From: Prevotella multiformis DSM 16608
GTDB lineage: Bacteria; Bacteroidota; Bacteroidia; Bacteroidales; Bacteroidaceae
Direction: 5' to 3'
DNA: 64,000 nucleotides
NCBI RefSeq assembly: GCF_000191065.1
Contig: NZ_GL872283.1
Coordinates: 488,253 to 552,252 of the forward strand
A program made the position numbers and the translations under genes. Position 1 is the first letter of the stretch; each line of letters opens with the position of its first letter. Positions 51,357-60,552 of this stretch are shown piece after piece. The notes under the pieces are model-generated. The model did not search any database, was not told the DNA's origin, and saw nothing but the letters and a program-made list of their open reading frames with translations.

Positions 51357-53939
51357 ATGTCAGATACCTTCCTGTGCAGGAGCTTCCTTGCACTGGCCTT
51401 CCTGTGTTCCGTCACGGTCGGCTCTGCCGACAACAGAGATTTCAAGACGGCGTTGCGCATTGCCCGCCGTTATGTGAAGGTTGACCGCAAGGTTTCCGTA
51501 AACCGGAAGACACGCATGGCGGCATCGACGGTTCCGCAGCCTTATTATGTCTTCAATGATGCTGCCGGAAAGGGCTTCGTGGTCGTTGCCGGCGACGACA
51601 GGATGGGCGAGGTGCTGGCCTACGGCGACGAGACCTCGATCGACATGACCCGTCTCAGTCCCGAGGCCCGTTATCTCTTCGATGCCTACCGGAAGGTCTA
51701 CGAGATATTGGGGAAGGACAGGCGGCTTACCACGCGTGCGGCCGCTGCCACGGCGGCGGGCGACCATGTGGACCCGCTGGTCAGCACGAAATGGAGCCAG
51801 TTCGATCCTTACAATCTGCTGGTGGGCGGTGATTACCCGACGGGCTGTGTGGCTACGGCAGTGGCGCAGGTCATGTTTTACCACCGGTGGCCGGAGCAGG
51901 GAAAGGGACAGGCAAGCTATCGGGTGACTTACGACAATACTGTCAGGTCGGCCGACTTCTCCCAGTCGCATTACGACTGGGGGGACATGCTGCCCGATTA
52001 TGCCCACGTGAGGGCTACGGAACGGCAGAACAATGCCGTGGCAAAGCTGATGAGCGACGTGGGTATCGCCACGGCCATGCAGTACACGCCTGCCTCAAGC
52101 GGTACACAGGACTATCTGGCAGAGCGGGCTTTGCGCGACTATTTCGATTACGATGCCTCCCTCATAGGGCGGTCTGACGAGGGGGCTGCCCACTTCGTGG
52201 AGATACTGAAAAAGGAAATCCGAAATGGTTTCCCGCTCTATATGTCTGGGATGTCGGCCGGCGGCGGAGGCGGCCATGCGTGGGTCTGCGACGGCTTCGA
52301 CAGCGAAGACCGGTTCCACATGAACCTCGGCTGGGGCGGTCAGGCCAACGGCTACTACTCCGTCACGGCCTTGAACATCACTTCCACAGGCAGTGAGTTC
52401 GGAGGGAAACCGCTCACTTTCAACCGTTCGCTCCACGTGATCGCCATACATCCCAACAAGCCGAATACGCCCAAGATTGATGCCGACATCGCCTACAAGT
52501 CGCCGAACATAGCTTTCAGACTTGGCAGTGAGATGGCTTTCGAGGGTGAAGCGCCTGCAGTGCCTGCTGCCGGCGTGAAGCTGATGTACAAAGATTTCAC
52601 CAATCAGAGCAACGACCCCTTCATGGGTGATATCGGCGTGGGAATCTATGATGCGGACGGCAGACTGACAAACGTTTTTCCCTATAGCCAGAAGGGGAAC
52701 GGCATATTCACCAAAGTCCGCTTTGTCTATAATGACGAGAAGATGACTTCAGGGGCTGTTATAGACGAGGAGATACCCTTTACGCTCGACTTCTCTGCAC
52801 TGGCCAACGGCACTTACACGCTGTCGCCCATTGTGGCCGGGCTGCAGGAAGACGGTACGCTGGGCACGTGGGTAAGGATGAAGAAGGCACCGCGAGTGGT
52901 GATGGAGGTGGCAGATGGGAAAATCGACTATCTGGAACTGCCGTCGAAGACACCTGCCTATCAGCTCGCAGCCGACCCGCAGTTGGACGGCAGGCTGATT
53001 CCCGGTGAGGAGAACAGGCTGCTCTTGTCCATCCGTAAACTGGATGCACAGGTCTTTGACGGAACTGTGAAGGTTGAACTGGTTGACGGCGAGGGGACAG
53101 CTGTCTATACCTCGCAGACAAAGAACAAGGTGGACTTCGATATGTATGCCACGACGAGGGTCAGGCTGCCGTTTACCGTTCCCTACGGTACCGCCGCAGG
53201 CGAATACCGGCTGCGTGTGACAATCGTCAATGCCGATGGGAATACCTGCAGGGTAAACGACCGCCCCCTGAACGGACCTTACAAGGTCACGGTGGAGGAC
53301 GGGAAGAAGCGGGATGTCTTTGCAACCGTGCGTGCTTTTGTTCAGGACAACAACGAGGAAAGCATACAGGGTGAAGGGATAGATGTCAAAAAAACTTCTA
53401 CTTTCAGAGTAAGTTGTATGGCTTTCCTTGGGAAAAATGTGCATTACAAAGGCAGTCTGATGCTGTATCTGATCGATACGCAGACAGAGGTTTCTATTCC
53501 CGTGATGAAGAGACCGCTGCAGGTCGACCTGAGTAGTGCCGGGCTTATGACTCAGATTACCAGCGACTGGATCGACCCTAAGAAAGAGCGGCTCATCAAC
53601 AACCGCCGCTACCGGGTGGCACTGATTGGCGAGGAAGACGGCAGGAATGTGGACCTGATACCGGCTTCTTCCCGACCGATATTCATTTCCGTTGTCAACA
53701 ATGATGTGACGGACGGGATTGAAACGGCCCACGCCCAAGATGTCCTGCGGTTCACCGGCGGACGTCTTTCCGTACAGCGACAGGGCCTGAAAAGTGTGGA
53801 GGTGTATGGCATGAACGGCGTGCGTGTGGCCGGCGGTACGGCCGATGCTTCCGGCAGCATATCGCTCTCCCTGCCCAAGGGCACCTATGTGGTGCGTGTG
53901 ACGACACAGGAGGGCTGCTGTTCGGCGGTTATCCGGTAA
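51357..53939 (+). CDS. C10 cysteine protease (streptopain/interpain-like) with T9SS tail
   Basis: 860 aa from the signal peptide MSDTFLCRSFLALAFLCSVT (an upstream ATG at 51309 would spoil it). The propeptide contains PYYVFNDAAGKGFVVVAGDD. Catalytic domain: Cys164 in YPTGCVATAVAQVMFYHRW and His307 in GGGGHAWVCDGF, then MNLGWGGQANGYY. A long beta-rich region of Ig-like strands follows (about 390-790). The last ~55 residues (SVEVYGMNGVRVAGGT, LSLPKGTYVVRVTT) look like a type A C-terminal sorting domain for type IX secretion. Closest described type: interpain A of Prevotella intermedia, a secreted virulence protease that degrades host proteins. Confidence 0.92.
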   Translation: MSDTFLCRSFLALAFLCSVTVGSADNRDFKTALRIARRYVKVDRKVSVNRKTRMAASTVPQPYYVFNDAAGKGFVVVAGDDRMGEVLAYGDETSIDMTRLSPEARYLFDAYRKVYEILGKDRRLTTRAAAATAAGDHVDPLVSTKWSQFDPYNLLVGGDYPTGCVATAVAQVMFYHRWPEQGKGQASYRVTYDNTVRSADFSQSHYDWGDMLPDYAHVRATERQNNAVAKLMSDVGIATAMQYTPASSGTQDYLAERALRDYFDYDASLIGRSDEGAAHFVEILKKEIRNGFPLYMSGMSAGGGGGHAWVCDGFDSEDRFHMNLGWGGQANGYYSVTALNITSTGSEFGGKPLTFNRSLHVIAIHPNKPNTPKIDADIAYKSPNIAFRLGSEMAFEGEAPAVPAAGVKLMYKDFTNQSNDPFMGDIGVGIYDADGRLTNVFPYSQKGNGIFTKVRFVYNDEKMTSGAVIDEEIPFTLDFSALANGTYTLSPIVAGLQEDGTLGTWVRMKKAPRVVMEVADGKIDYLELPSKTPAYQLAADPQLDGRLIPGEENRLLLSIRKLDAQVFDGTVKVELVDGEGTAVYTSQTKNKVDFDMYATTRVRLPFTVPYGTAAGEYRLRVTIVNADGNTCRVNDRPLNGPYKVTVEDGKKRDVFATVRAFVQDNNEESIQGEGIDVKKTSTFRVSCMAFLGKNVHYKGSLMLYLIDTQTEVSIPVMKRPLQVDLSSAGLMTQITSDWIDPKKERLINNRRYRVALIGEEDGRNVDLIPASSRPIFISVVNNDVTDGIETAHAQDVLRFTGGRLSVQRQGLKSVEVYGMNGVRVAGGTADASGSISLSLPKGTYVVRVTTQEGCCSAVIR

Positions 53940-54058
53940 GCAACTTTATACGGCGGAAGAGCGTCCCGTAGGATTTGATGATGGCAGAACGGCAAGGCGG
54001 CTGGCTTCCGACAGACCCGCCTGCCAGTCGCCTACATACCTCATGTGCGGAAAAGACG

Positions 54059-54101
54059 GAAGGCGCACGATGAACCTGTCTGATGTTCATCGTGCGCCTT
54101 C
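54059..54101 (+). terminator. Hairpin between the C10 protease gene and kbl
   Basis: The arms 54059-54075 and 54085-54101 pair perfectly over 17 bp (GAAGGCGCACGATGAAC). TGTATTATT follows on the plus strand. It may serve both convergent genes; 54102-54323 otherwise looks empty. Confidence 0.7.
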
Positions 54102-54323
54102 TGTATTATTGTATGTGGCATGTCCTGAGAATCACACGTCGGTAGGTCGTTGACGTGGATGCTGTCAGCACTTTGTGCCTTTTTGCCTTTATACGGGTTC
54201 TTCCGCCTTCTCCCTCCGGCCGCATAATCCGACATGCTCTTTCAGGAAGAAAGCGAAAGCCGATCGTCTGAAAGGCAAAGACCCGTCAAGGACGGTTACC
54301 GGAACACGCCCTCTGTGAGCGGA

Positions 54324-55511
54324 CTATTTCAGTACGCCCAGTTCTTTGCCGACCTTGATGAAGGCTGCAATGCACTTGTCGAGCTGCTCGCGGGTGTGCC
54401 CTGCTGACAGCTGTACGCGGATGCGGGCCTCCCCCTTCGGGACAACGGGATAATAGAATCCGGTCACGTAGATGCCCTCGTCAAGCAGCCTGGCGGCATA
54501 TACCTGCGACAGCTTGGCATCGTAGAGCATGACGGCGCAGATGGCACTCTGGGTAGGCTTGATGTCGAAGCCGGAAGCCATCATCCTGTTGCGGAAGTAG
54601 GTGACGTTCTCGACGAGCCGGTTGTGGAGGACATTGCTTTCCTTCAGCATCTTGAAGACCTCGAGGCTGGCACCGATGATGCAGGGTGCAAGTGAGTTGG
54701 AGAAGAGGTAGGGACGACTGCGCTGACGGAGCATGTCGATGATTTCCTTGCGGCCTGTAGTGAAGCCGCCGAGTGCGCCGCCGAATGCCTTCCCGAGCGT
54801 CCCCGTGTAGATGTCCACCCGCCCGTAGGTCTTGCACAGCTCGCTCACGCCGTGTCCTGTCGCACCGACAACACCTGCCGAGTGGGACTCGTCTACCATC
54901 ACGAGTGCATCGTACTTCTCTGCCAGATCACAGATCTTGTCGATAGGTGCCACATTGCCGTCCATGGAGAAGACACCGTCGGTGCAGATGATACGGAACC
55001 GCTGTGCCTGTGCCTCTTTCAGGCAACGTTCGAGGTCGGCCATGTCGGCATTGGCATAGCGATAACGCTTTGCCTTGCAGAGACGTACGCCGTCGATGAT
55101 GGAGGCGTGGTTCAGCGAATCGGAGATGATGGCGTCCTGGTCCGTGAAGAGCGGTTCGAACACGCCGCCGTTGGCATCAAAGCAGGCCGCATAGAGGATG
55201 GTGTCCTCCGTCTTGAAATACTCCGAGATGGCAGCTTCCAGCTCCTTGTGGATGTCCTGTGTGCCGCAGATGAACCGCACCGAGGACATGCCGAAGCCCC
55301 GTCTGTCCATCATCTTCCTGGCTCCTGCGAGCAGGCGAGGGTGGTCCGAAAGGCCCAGATAGTTGTTGGCACAGAAATTCAGCACTTCCCTGCCTTTTAC
55401 TTCGATTGCTGCACGCTGCGGACTTTCAATGATTCTTTCCTCCTTGTAAAGTCCGGCTTCCTTGATCTCTGCAAGCGCATTGCTGAGATGTTCTTTCATC
55501 TTACCGTACAT
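54324..55511 (-). CDS. kbl: Glycine C-acetyltransferase (2-amino-3-ketobutyrate CoA ligase)
   Basis: PLP enzyme that splits 2-amino-3-ketobutyrate with CoA into glycine and acetyl-CoA; 395 aa from MYGKMKEHLSNALAEI. A TTG ten codons upstream lies within the promoter and is rejected. Alpha-oxoamine synthase motifs: VLNFCANNYLGLSDHPRL, FGMSSVRFICGTQDIHKELE as FICGTQDIHKELE, VMVDESHSAGVVGATG (PLP Asp), and YTGTLGKAFGGALGGF with the Schiff-base lysine. It is divergent from the tdh gene, which makes its substrate. Confidence 0.96.
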   Translation of the reverse strand: MYGKMKEHLSNALAEIKEAGLYKEERIIESPQRAAIEVKGREVLNFCANNYLGLSDHPRLLAGARKMMDRRGFGMSSVRFICGTQDIHKELEAAISEYFKTEDTILYAACFDANGGVFEPLFTDQDAIISDSLNHASIIDGVRLCKAKRYRYANADMADLERCLKEAQAQRFRIICTDGVFSMDGNVAPIDKICDLAEKYDALVMVDESHSAGVVGATGHGVSELCKTYGRVDIYTGTLGKAFGGALGGFTTGRKEIIDMLRQRSRPYLFSNSLAPCIIGASLEVFKMLKESNVLHNRLVENVTYFRNRMMASGFDIKPTQSAICAVMLYDAKLSQVYAARLLDEGIYVTGFYYPVVPKGEARIRVQLSAGHTREQLDKCIAAFIKVGKELGVLK

Positions 55512-55538
55512 AACATTAGATTTTAAATTTGTTGTGGA

Positions 55539-55546
55539 CAAAGTAA
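55539..55546 (-). promoter_or_regulatory. -7-like element of kbl (TTACTTTG)
   Basis: Minus strand TTACTTTGTCC, 28 bp before the kbl ATG. The tdh side has the same octamer at 55655-55662, so the two divergent genes have matching promoters. Confidence 0.6.
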
Positions 55547-55649
55547 GCGATAAAAAACGAGAAAAGCATCATTCACAGGCATTTTTTTTACTTGTCTGAC
55601 CTTATTTTTAAGAATTTTAATACTGGAGAAAGGGTCATTCATCAAAAAA

Positions 55650-55678
55650 TATGTTTACTTTGCATACTTGTAAACATA
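55650..55678 (+). promoter_or_regulatory. tdh promoter overlapped by a 9-bp inverted repeat (operator candidate)
   Basis: TATGTTTAC (55650-55658) and its exact complement GTAAACATA (55670-55678) are separated by 11 bases. The -7-like element TTACTTTG at 55655-55662 lies inside. The centre-to-centre distance of 20 bp is about two helical turns. The start of tdh follows 16 bp later. Confidence 0.6.
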
Positions 55679-55693
55679 AACTTATCAATATTT

Positions 55694-56647
55694 ATGAAAA
55701 ATGTCTTGGTCATTGGCTCGACAGGGCAGATAGGCTCGGAGCTTACCAGAGAACTTAGAAGGCGTTATGGAAACGACGGAATCGTCGCCGGCTACATCAA
55801 GGGGGCGGAACCCCGGGGGGAGCTGAAAGAAGGCGGACCGTCTGCAGAGGCCGATGTTACGAATCCTGAGATGATTGCCGAAGTTGTAAGAAAACACAAG
55901 ATTGACACCATCTACAACCTTGCAGCACTGTTGTCCGTCGTGGCAGAAAAAAAACCGCAGCTGGCCTGGAAAATCGGTATTGACGGGCTTTGGAACATCC
56001 TTGAAGTGGCACGCGAAAACAAGTGTGCGGTCTTCACGCCGAGCTCCATCGGCTCCTTCGGCCTGAACACGCCGCACACGAAGACTCCGCAGGACACGGT
56101 GCAGCGTCCCGGTACAATCTACGGAATATCGAAGGTGACGACGGAACTGCTCAGCGACTATTATTTTAAGAAGTACGGTGTGGATACCCGCTCCGTGCGC
56201 TTCCCGGGACTTATTTCCTATGTGACGCCTCCCGGTGGCGGCACGACCGATTATGCCGTCGACATCTATTATTCGGCGGTCCGTGGGGAGAAGTTCGTGT
56301 GTCCGATTCGGAAGGGAACACTGATGGACATGATGTATATGCCTGACGGCCTGCATGCTGCCATCGCTCTGATGGAGGCCGATCCGTCCCGCCTGGTTCA
56401 TCGGAACGGTTTCAACATCGCCTCCATGAGCTTTGACCCGGAGGAGATCTTCCAGACTATCAGACGCTACAAGCCCGGCTTCGAGATGGCTTATGCCGTT
56501 GACCCGCTTAAGCAGAGCATTGCCGACAGCTGGCCGGACAGCCTTGACGACAGCTGTGCCCGCGAAGAATGGGACTGGCAGCCGCGCTACGACCTTGACA
56601 CCATGACGGCCGACATGCTGAAGCATCTTGAGGAGAAGTTGAAGTAA
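55694..56647 (+). CDS. tdh: L-threonine 3-dehydrogenase, SDR (epimerase-like) type
   Basis: Oxidises L-threonine to 2-amino-3-ketobutyrate with NAD+; 317 aa from MKNVLVIGSTGQIGSELTRE, the Rossmann GxxGxxG motif. The catalytic Y-x-x-x-K is in IYGISKVTTELLSDYY, and PGLISYVTPPGGGTTDYAVD is a block characteristic of the short-chain TDH subgroup. The start is set by the promoter at 55655 and by alignment; a longer frame reaches into the leader. Together with divergent kbl it forms the two-step route threonine to glycine plus acetyl-CoA. A 21-bp hairpin follows. Confidence 0.93.
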   Translation: MKNVLVIGSTGQIGSELTRELRRRYGNDGIVAGYIKGAEPRGELKEGGPSAEADVTNPEMIAEVVRKHKIDTIYNLAALLSVVAEKKPQLAWKIGIDGLWNILEVARENKCAVFTPSSIGSFGLNTPHTKTPQDTVQRPGTIYGISKVTTELLSDYYFKKYGVDTRSVRFPGLISYVTPPGGGTTDYAVDIYYSAVRGEKFVCPIRKGTLMDMMYMPDGLHAAIALMEADPSRLVHRNGFNIASMSFDPEEIFQTIRRYKPGFEMAYAVDPLKQSIADSWPDSLDDSCAREEWDWQPRYDLDTMTADMLKHLEEKLK

Positions 56648-56739
56648 GAATGCGGAGGTGTCCCGTTTCGTTTGTCTGTATCTTTCCCCGGTCTCTGTTT
56701 CTTTACACTGGCAGGGGCTTGGGAAAGAAACTGTAAAAA

Positions 56740-56789
56740 AGGCTCTACCGTAATCCCGGGACTGCCGGCCCGGGATTACGGTAGAGCCT
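56740..56789 (+). terminator. Terminator hairpin of tdh
   Basis: The arms 56740-56760 and 56769-56789 pair perfectly over 21 bp with an 8-nt loop. The stem is preceded by A6 and followed by CTCTTGTCTG, so it could act on both strands. Confidence 0.75.
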
Positions 56790-56830
56790 CTTGTCTGTTT
56801 TCTCAAAAGGACCGGGCCGGTTAATTGATT

Positions 56831-56985
56831 CTTGCTGTCCGGTGATCATTTTCCATACAGGCCGTTCTTTCCCTCTTGCCATGTATGGTTGTGGCAGGAA
56901 CGGGGAAGCTCCCTGCCGAGGTGATGATGGCCGGCACCGGCCGTGCCGTTGGTCATCACGGGTCGTGCTGAAGGCTCGCACGCCC
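56831..56985 (+). repeat. Dispersed intergenic element, beta type, copy 3
   Basis: Opens CTTGCTGTCCGGTGATCATT and TCCATACAGGCCGTTC, parallel to copy 2, and ends in 22-bp units at 56935 and 56957 (core CACGGGTCGTGCTGAAGGC). The most diverged of the three copies. 56986-57157 shows no gene. Confidence 0.65.
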
Positions 56986-57157
56986 GCTGTCTGTTGCCCG
57001 GATGGAAACGGCCTGCGGTAAAAGACGGTGGTCTAACTTACTTCTTCCAGTGAGGAAGGCCTGTTGTTTTCAGAGGCAATGAGGAATTGCCGGTTGAAAG
57101 GAAGTTGCGCACGGATCCCCCATGGCATTGGTGTCTTGCTGGGACAGGAATCATTGT

Positions 57158-58039
57158 TTATCTTCTTCTCTTGCCCGTCGCCTTCTTTCCGGTTGTCTTC
57201 TTGGCAACAGGTTTTTCAGGGGCGGCCTTCTCCGGCATTTTGTTCTCGGGACGTGCGAAGCCGTCTTTCTGTGCACGGGCGCTCATGGTCTTGATACGTT
57301 TATCGAGGTCTGGATGCGACGAGAACATACGTTTCCACTTGCCTTCCTTCTGTATGCCGGCATCCTCTTCCAGTTTCTTCAGCTTCTCGAACGAAAGGGC
57401 GATGGCCCAGGGATTCTTGCCGTTCTTCTTCAGGAACTCGTAGCCGTAGGCATCAGCCTGGCTCTCCTGTTTCTGCGAGTAGGTGGCATTAAGCAGCGAT
57501 TCGCCCAGTTCCCCGAGCTGCGAGTCGGTCAGTGCGGCAGCCTTGTTGCCGGATGCCGCCAGTCCGTCTTTCAGTGCGCTGGTAAGCAGAGCCGTGCGGA
57601 AACCTTTCTTGGAATCCTTGTGGGCGACGTGGCCGATTTCATGTCCGATGACTCCCAGCAGTTCCTCGTCGGTCATGATGTCCATCAGGGACGAGAATAC
57701 ACGTACACTGCCGTCAGGGCAGGCGAAGGCGTTCACGTCGGTGACGTAGTAGACCTTGAAGTTCAGAGGGATCCCTTCTACATTCGTCAGTCCCTGCGTG
57801 AGTCTGTTCAGTCGCTTGGTATAAGGACTTCTGGCATCGCATACCTTGTTGTTCTTGTCCATCCAGGCGATGTATTCCTTTACGTAATTGGCCATGTCTG
57901 CATCGGTCAGAGTAGCGGCCTTTACCGCTTTCGTAGCCCCGGCGGCGGCTTTGCCGATGTTGAACTGTGCCTTTGCAGGTGTCGCTCCAAGCAGGAGGAG
58001 TGCAGTGACAAATGTGCTGAAGAGTAGTTTCTTTTTCAT
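57158..58039 (-). CDS. M48-family zinc metalloprotease
   Basis: 293 aa, exported: signal peptide MKKKLLFSTFVTALLLLGAT ending ...AKA-Q. Zinc motif HEIGH at residues 133-137, with the third ligand glutamate in the following helix (YSQKQESQADAYGYEFL). The C-terminal 40 residues are Lys/Pro/Ala-rich. M48 proteins such as BepA or LoiP act in the periplasm on misassembled outer-membrane proteins; a similar quality-control role is likely but not shown. A promoter TATATTTG (minus, 58076-58083) lies 37 bp upstream. Confidence 0.92.
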   Translation of the reverse strand: MKKKLLFSTFVTALLLLGATPAKAQFNIGKAAAGATKAVKAATLTDADMANYVKEYIAWMDKNNKVCDARSPYTKRLNRLTQGLTNVEGIPLNFKVYYVTDVNAFACPDGSVRVFSSLMDIMTDEELLGVIGHEIGHVAHKDSKKGFRTALLTSALKDGLAASGNKAAALTDSQLGELGESLLNATYSQKQESQADAYGYEFLKKNGKNPWAIALSFEKLKKLEEDAGIQKEGKWKRMFSSHPDLDKRIKTMSARAQKDGFARPENKMPEKAAPEKPVAKKTTGKKATGKRRR

Positions 58040-58075
58040 AACGGATAGGTTGTTGAATTAACGTTAATACGTTTG

Positions 58076-58083
58076 CAAATATA
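58076..58083 (-). promoter_or_regulatory. -7 element of the M48 protease gene (TATATTTG)
   Basis: Minus strand TATATTTGC, 37 bp before the start at 58039. Confidence 0.7.
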
Positions 58084-58157
58084 TACATTTTTCCTCGTAT
58101 ATCCTGTTCTGGCGGACTTTTTTTATGCTTGTGCCTGTTTTCTCTCGGCCTTTTCTG

Positions 58158-59177
58158 CTATTGTCTTGTGGCGGTACATTCCATTTCAATGAGCCATTCC
58201 GGACGGCACACCTTGGCAAGGACGATGATGTGAGGCTGGGTCGGGAAGCGGCGTGTCATGTACCGGCTGACGACGGGGTAGTCCGAAGGATCACGCAGAT
58301 AGATGACGAAATAGTTGATGTCCGCCATGCACATTCCGCCGTCCTGAAGCAGAGCCTCGATATTGTCGAGCAGCCGGACGGTCTGTTTCTCCACGTCGCC
58401 GAGGTAGAGGACATTGCCATATCTGTCTATGCTTGCTGTTCCGGAGATGAACGCAATCTGCTTGCTGGGAAGGGTGAGGCGCGTGCCGCGTTCGAAGGCT
58501 ACGCCGTATTCGTGGGTAGGATTGAGATGGTCCAGTGCCTGGAGGTATTTCTTGTCTTCCTCCCGGATGTCCGGATAGGTCAGGAAGTCGATGGCCACGG
58601 TCGCCGAACGCACCGGTGAACTGCCGCCGATGCCTGTCGAGGCGATGTAATGGGTGTCTGCGGTCAGGCCGTACCGGCGGAAGATGTCGTTGCGTGCCTT
58701 TACTATTCCGTCATAGTTGATGTCTATGTCTGCCACGTAAATCCATGTCCGGACAAGATGAGTGCGGATGTCAAGTCCTTTTTCCTGTATGCTCCTGAGA
58801 TATTTCTCAAAGAGCATGACGGTCTGGAAGTATGCGCTTGTTCCGTGTGTCTCCTCTTCTGTCAGCCTGATGCTCTGGAAGATGCAGTTGTCTGCCCGAG
58901 AGGTTGTCTTCACAAGTATGGCGATCTTGCTGCCGTTCAGTGGAGGCTGTTCTACAATAGTAGTTGACAGGGTTGACAAGACGTTCTGGAAGAGTTCGCT
59001 CTCGATGAGCAGCTGATGTTGGTTTTGTATGTCGCTGAGGAATATTCTGACATAGTCCAGTCTGCGTCCCGCCTGTCCTGCGTGGGACTGCAGTTCGGAA
59101 AGCTGTCGGCTCAAATCCTCCAGCTGGTCAGTAAATTTGCCTTGGCTCTTCGGAGCCAGAATTTCATAGAAGTCCAT
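58158..59177 (-). CDS. Tandem Rid/YjgF-like protein (chorismatase-like architecture)
   Basis: 339 aa from MDFYEILAPKSQGKFTDQLE; an upstream ATG precedes the promoter and is excluded. The C-terminal half has Rid features: AFISGTASIDRYGNVLYLGD, DNIEALLQDGGMCMADINYF and PHIIVLAKVCRPEWLIEMEC. The N-terminal half looks like a second, diverged copy. Two fused YjgF-like domains occur in chorismatases (FkbO/XanB2 type), which hydrolyse chorismate. Whether this protein does so is unknown; it could be a different Rid hydrolase. Promoter TACCTTTG (minus, 59202-59209). Confidence 0.75.
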   Translation of the reverse strand: MDFYEILAPKSQGKFTDQLEDLSRQLSELQSHAGQAGRRLDYVRIFLSDIQNQHQLLIESELFQNVLSTLSTTIVEQPPLNGSKIAILVKTTSRADNCIFQSIRLTEEETHGTSAYFQTVMLFEKYLRSIQEKGLDIRTHLVRTWIYVADIDINYDGIVKARNDIFRRYGLTADTHYIASTGIGGSSPVRSATVAIDFLTYPDIREEDKKYLQALDHLNPTHEYGVAFERGTRLTLPSKQIAFISGTASIDRYGNVLYLGDVEKQTVRLLDNIEALLQDGGMCMADINYFVIYLRDPSDYPVVSRYMTRRFPTQPHIIVLAKVCRPEWLIEMECTATRQ

Positions 59178-59201
59178 TTTCCTTTTGTGTTCTGTTTCCC
59201 G

Positions 59202-59209
59202 CAAAGGTA
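59202..59209 (-). promoter_or_regulatory. -7 element of the tandem-Rid gene (TACCTTTG)
   Basis: Minus strand TACCTTTGCGG, 25 bp before the start at 59177. Confidence 0.75.
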
Positions 59210-59560
59210 TATCTTTTTGCGGAGAAAAAGGTTTTGAATATATGCAGAGGGAATGCAATTACCTACTATTAGGTAGGCCGGCGGATGAAACCGGAGCTGA
59301 TAATCATGTGTGGGGAACTGTCTGTTCCGGATTGCCGTGAAGCGAAGGGGCTTGTTCCCGATGTCGGAAAAGAAGGACTTGCCGGCAATAGTCCTGTGGA
59401 ATAACGAGCAAGGGAATCCGGATGGGGCGAGGGGGCGTGTTCCGCCATGAAAAGACGGTGTCAGGAAAAAATGCAGCCCGTCCTCGCCGAAGTCAGGAGC
59501 AGGGTTATTGCTTTGTTGCAGGTTTTATGCAAGGAGTGTCAGATTGAGTGATGACAAGAA

Positions 59561-59596
59561 AAAACAGGGGCAGACGCTCCCGCCTGTCCCTGTTTT
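59561..59596 (-). terminator. Terminator hairpin after the Bax-inhibitor-like gene
   Basis: AAAACAGGGGCAG (59561-59573) pairs with CTGTCCCTGTTTT (59584-59596) over 13 bp with one G-U; the minus-strand stem is followed by TTCTTGTC. 59210-59560 shows no gene. Confidence 0.65.
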
Positions 59597-59702
59597 CTTT
59601 TAATGTGCCCTTGGAGTCTTCTGGTATATATGCCATGTCGACTGCTCTGCAGGAAGAATGCCGGTACGTTGTCCGGTCAATGTCTTCTCTTTCTGTCCTC
59701 AG

Positions 59703-60431
59703 TCAGTCTCTGCTGTTTCCGAAGAAGCGCAGGAGGTAGAGGAAGAGGTTGATGAAGTCGAGATAAAGGCTTAAAGCACCGAGGAGGGCAACCTTCTGTG
59801 CCGACTCTCCCGCATCGGGCGCCATGAGCAGGTTGCGCTTGATGGTCTGTGCATCCCAGGCTGTCAGCCCGGTGAAGACCAGCACGCCGATGCCGCTGAC
59901 GATCAGGTCCATCATCGTGCTGCGGAGGAAGACGTTGACCAGTCCGGCGATGATCAGTCCGATCAGTGCCATGAAGAGGATGCCGCCCATCCGTGTAAGG
60001 TCTTTCTTCGTCGTAGATCCAATCAGCGCCATCGCACCGAAGGTTCCGGCAGTGATGAAGAACGTCTTGGAGATGGCGGCAGAAGTGAAGGCTGCAAAGA
60101 TCCACCCCAAGGTCAGTCCGTTGAGGGCGGAGAAGACGATGAACCACACTGTCGCACTGACGAGTGACAGGCGGTTGATGCGGGCAGAGACATACCATAC
60201 GATACCCAGCTCCGCCAGCCCGGCGATGAGCAGCGGCCCTCTGCTCATGTAAAGCATCTGGATGAGTGCAGGGGAATTGCCTGCACCGTACGCCACGACA
60301 CCCGTAATGGCGAGTGCCATTGCCATCCATACATACACCTTGCGCATCAGTGTGGGGAATGCGCGCGACATCTCCAGGTCGTGCTCATGGCTGGAAGCCA
60401 CGTTTGTAAAATTGTCAAAATTCATATTCAT
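59703..60431 (-). CDS. Bax inhibitor-1/YccA family membrane protein
   Basis: 242 aa with seven predicted membrane helices. The first ~25 residues are hydrophilic (MNMNFDNFTNVASSHEHDLE), followed by KVYVWMAMALAITGVVAYGA, typical of BI-1 family openings; GVLVFTGLTAWDAQTIKRNL matches the conserved C-terminal block with the Asp-rich calcium-sensing region. BI-1/YccA proteins modulate Ca2+ leak or membrane protease FtsH. A general family assignment only. Confidence 0.93.
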   Translation of the reverse strand: MNMNFDNFTNVASSHEHDLEMSRAFPTLMRKVYVWMAMALAITGVVAYGAGNSPALIQMLYMSRGPLLIAGLAELGIVWYVSARINRLSLVSATVWFIVFSALNGLTLGWIFAAFTSAAISKTFFITAGTFGAMALIGSTTKKDLTRMGGILFMALIGLIIAGLVNVFLRSTMMDLIVSGIGVLVFTGLTAWDAQTIKRNLLMAPDAGESAQKVALLGALSLYLDFINLFLYLLRFFGNSRD

Positions 60432-60552
60432 TCGTTTTTTTGTTTGTTTTCTTTCTTCCTGTTATAGAAGAGCGGTCTGTCTCGTGAGGCGGATCCGCCT
60501 GTTTGACAAGTCTGCAAACCTTATGCCATTTGCAGATTGCCATTAGGTCATG

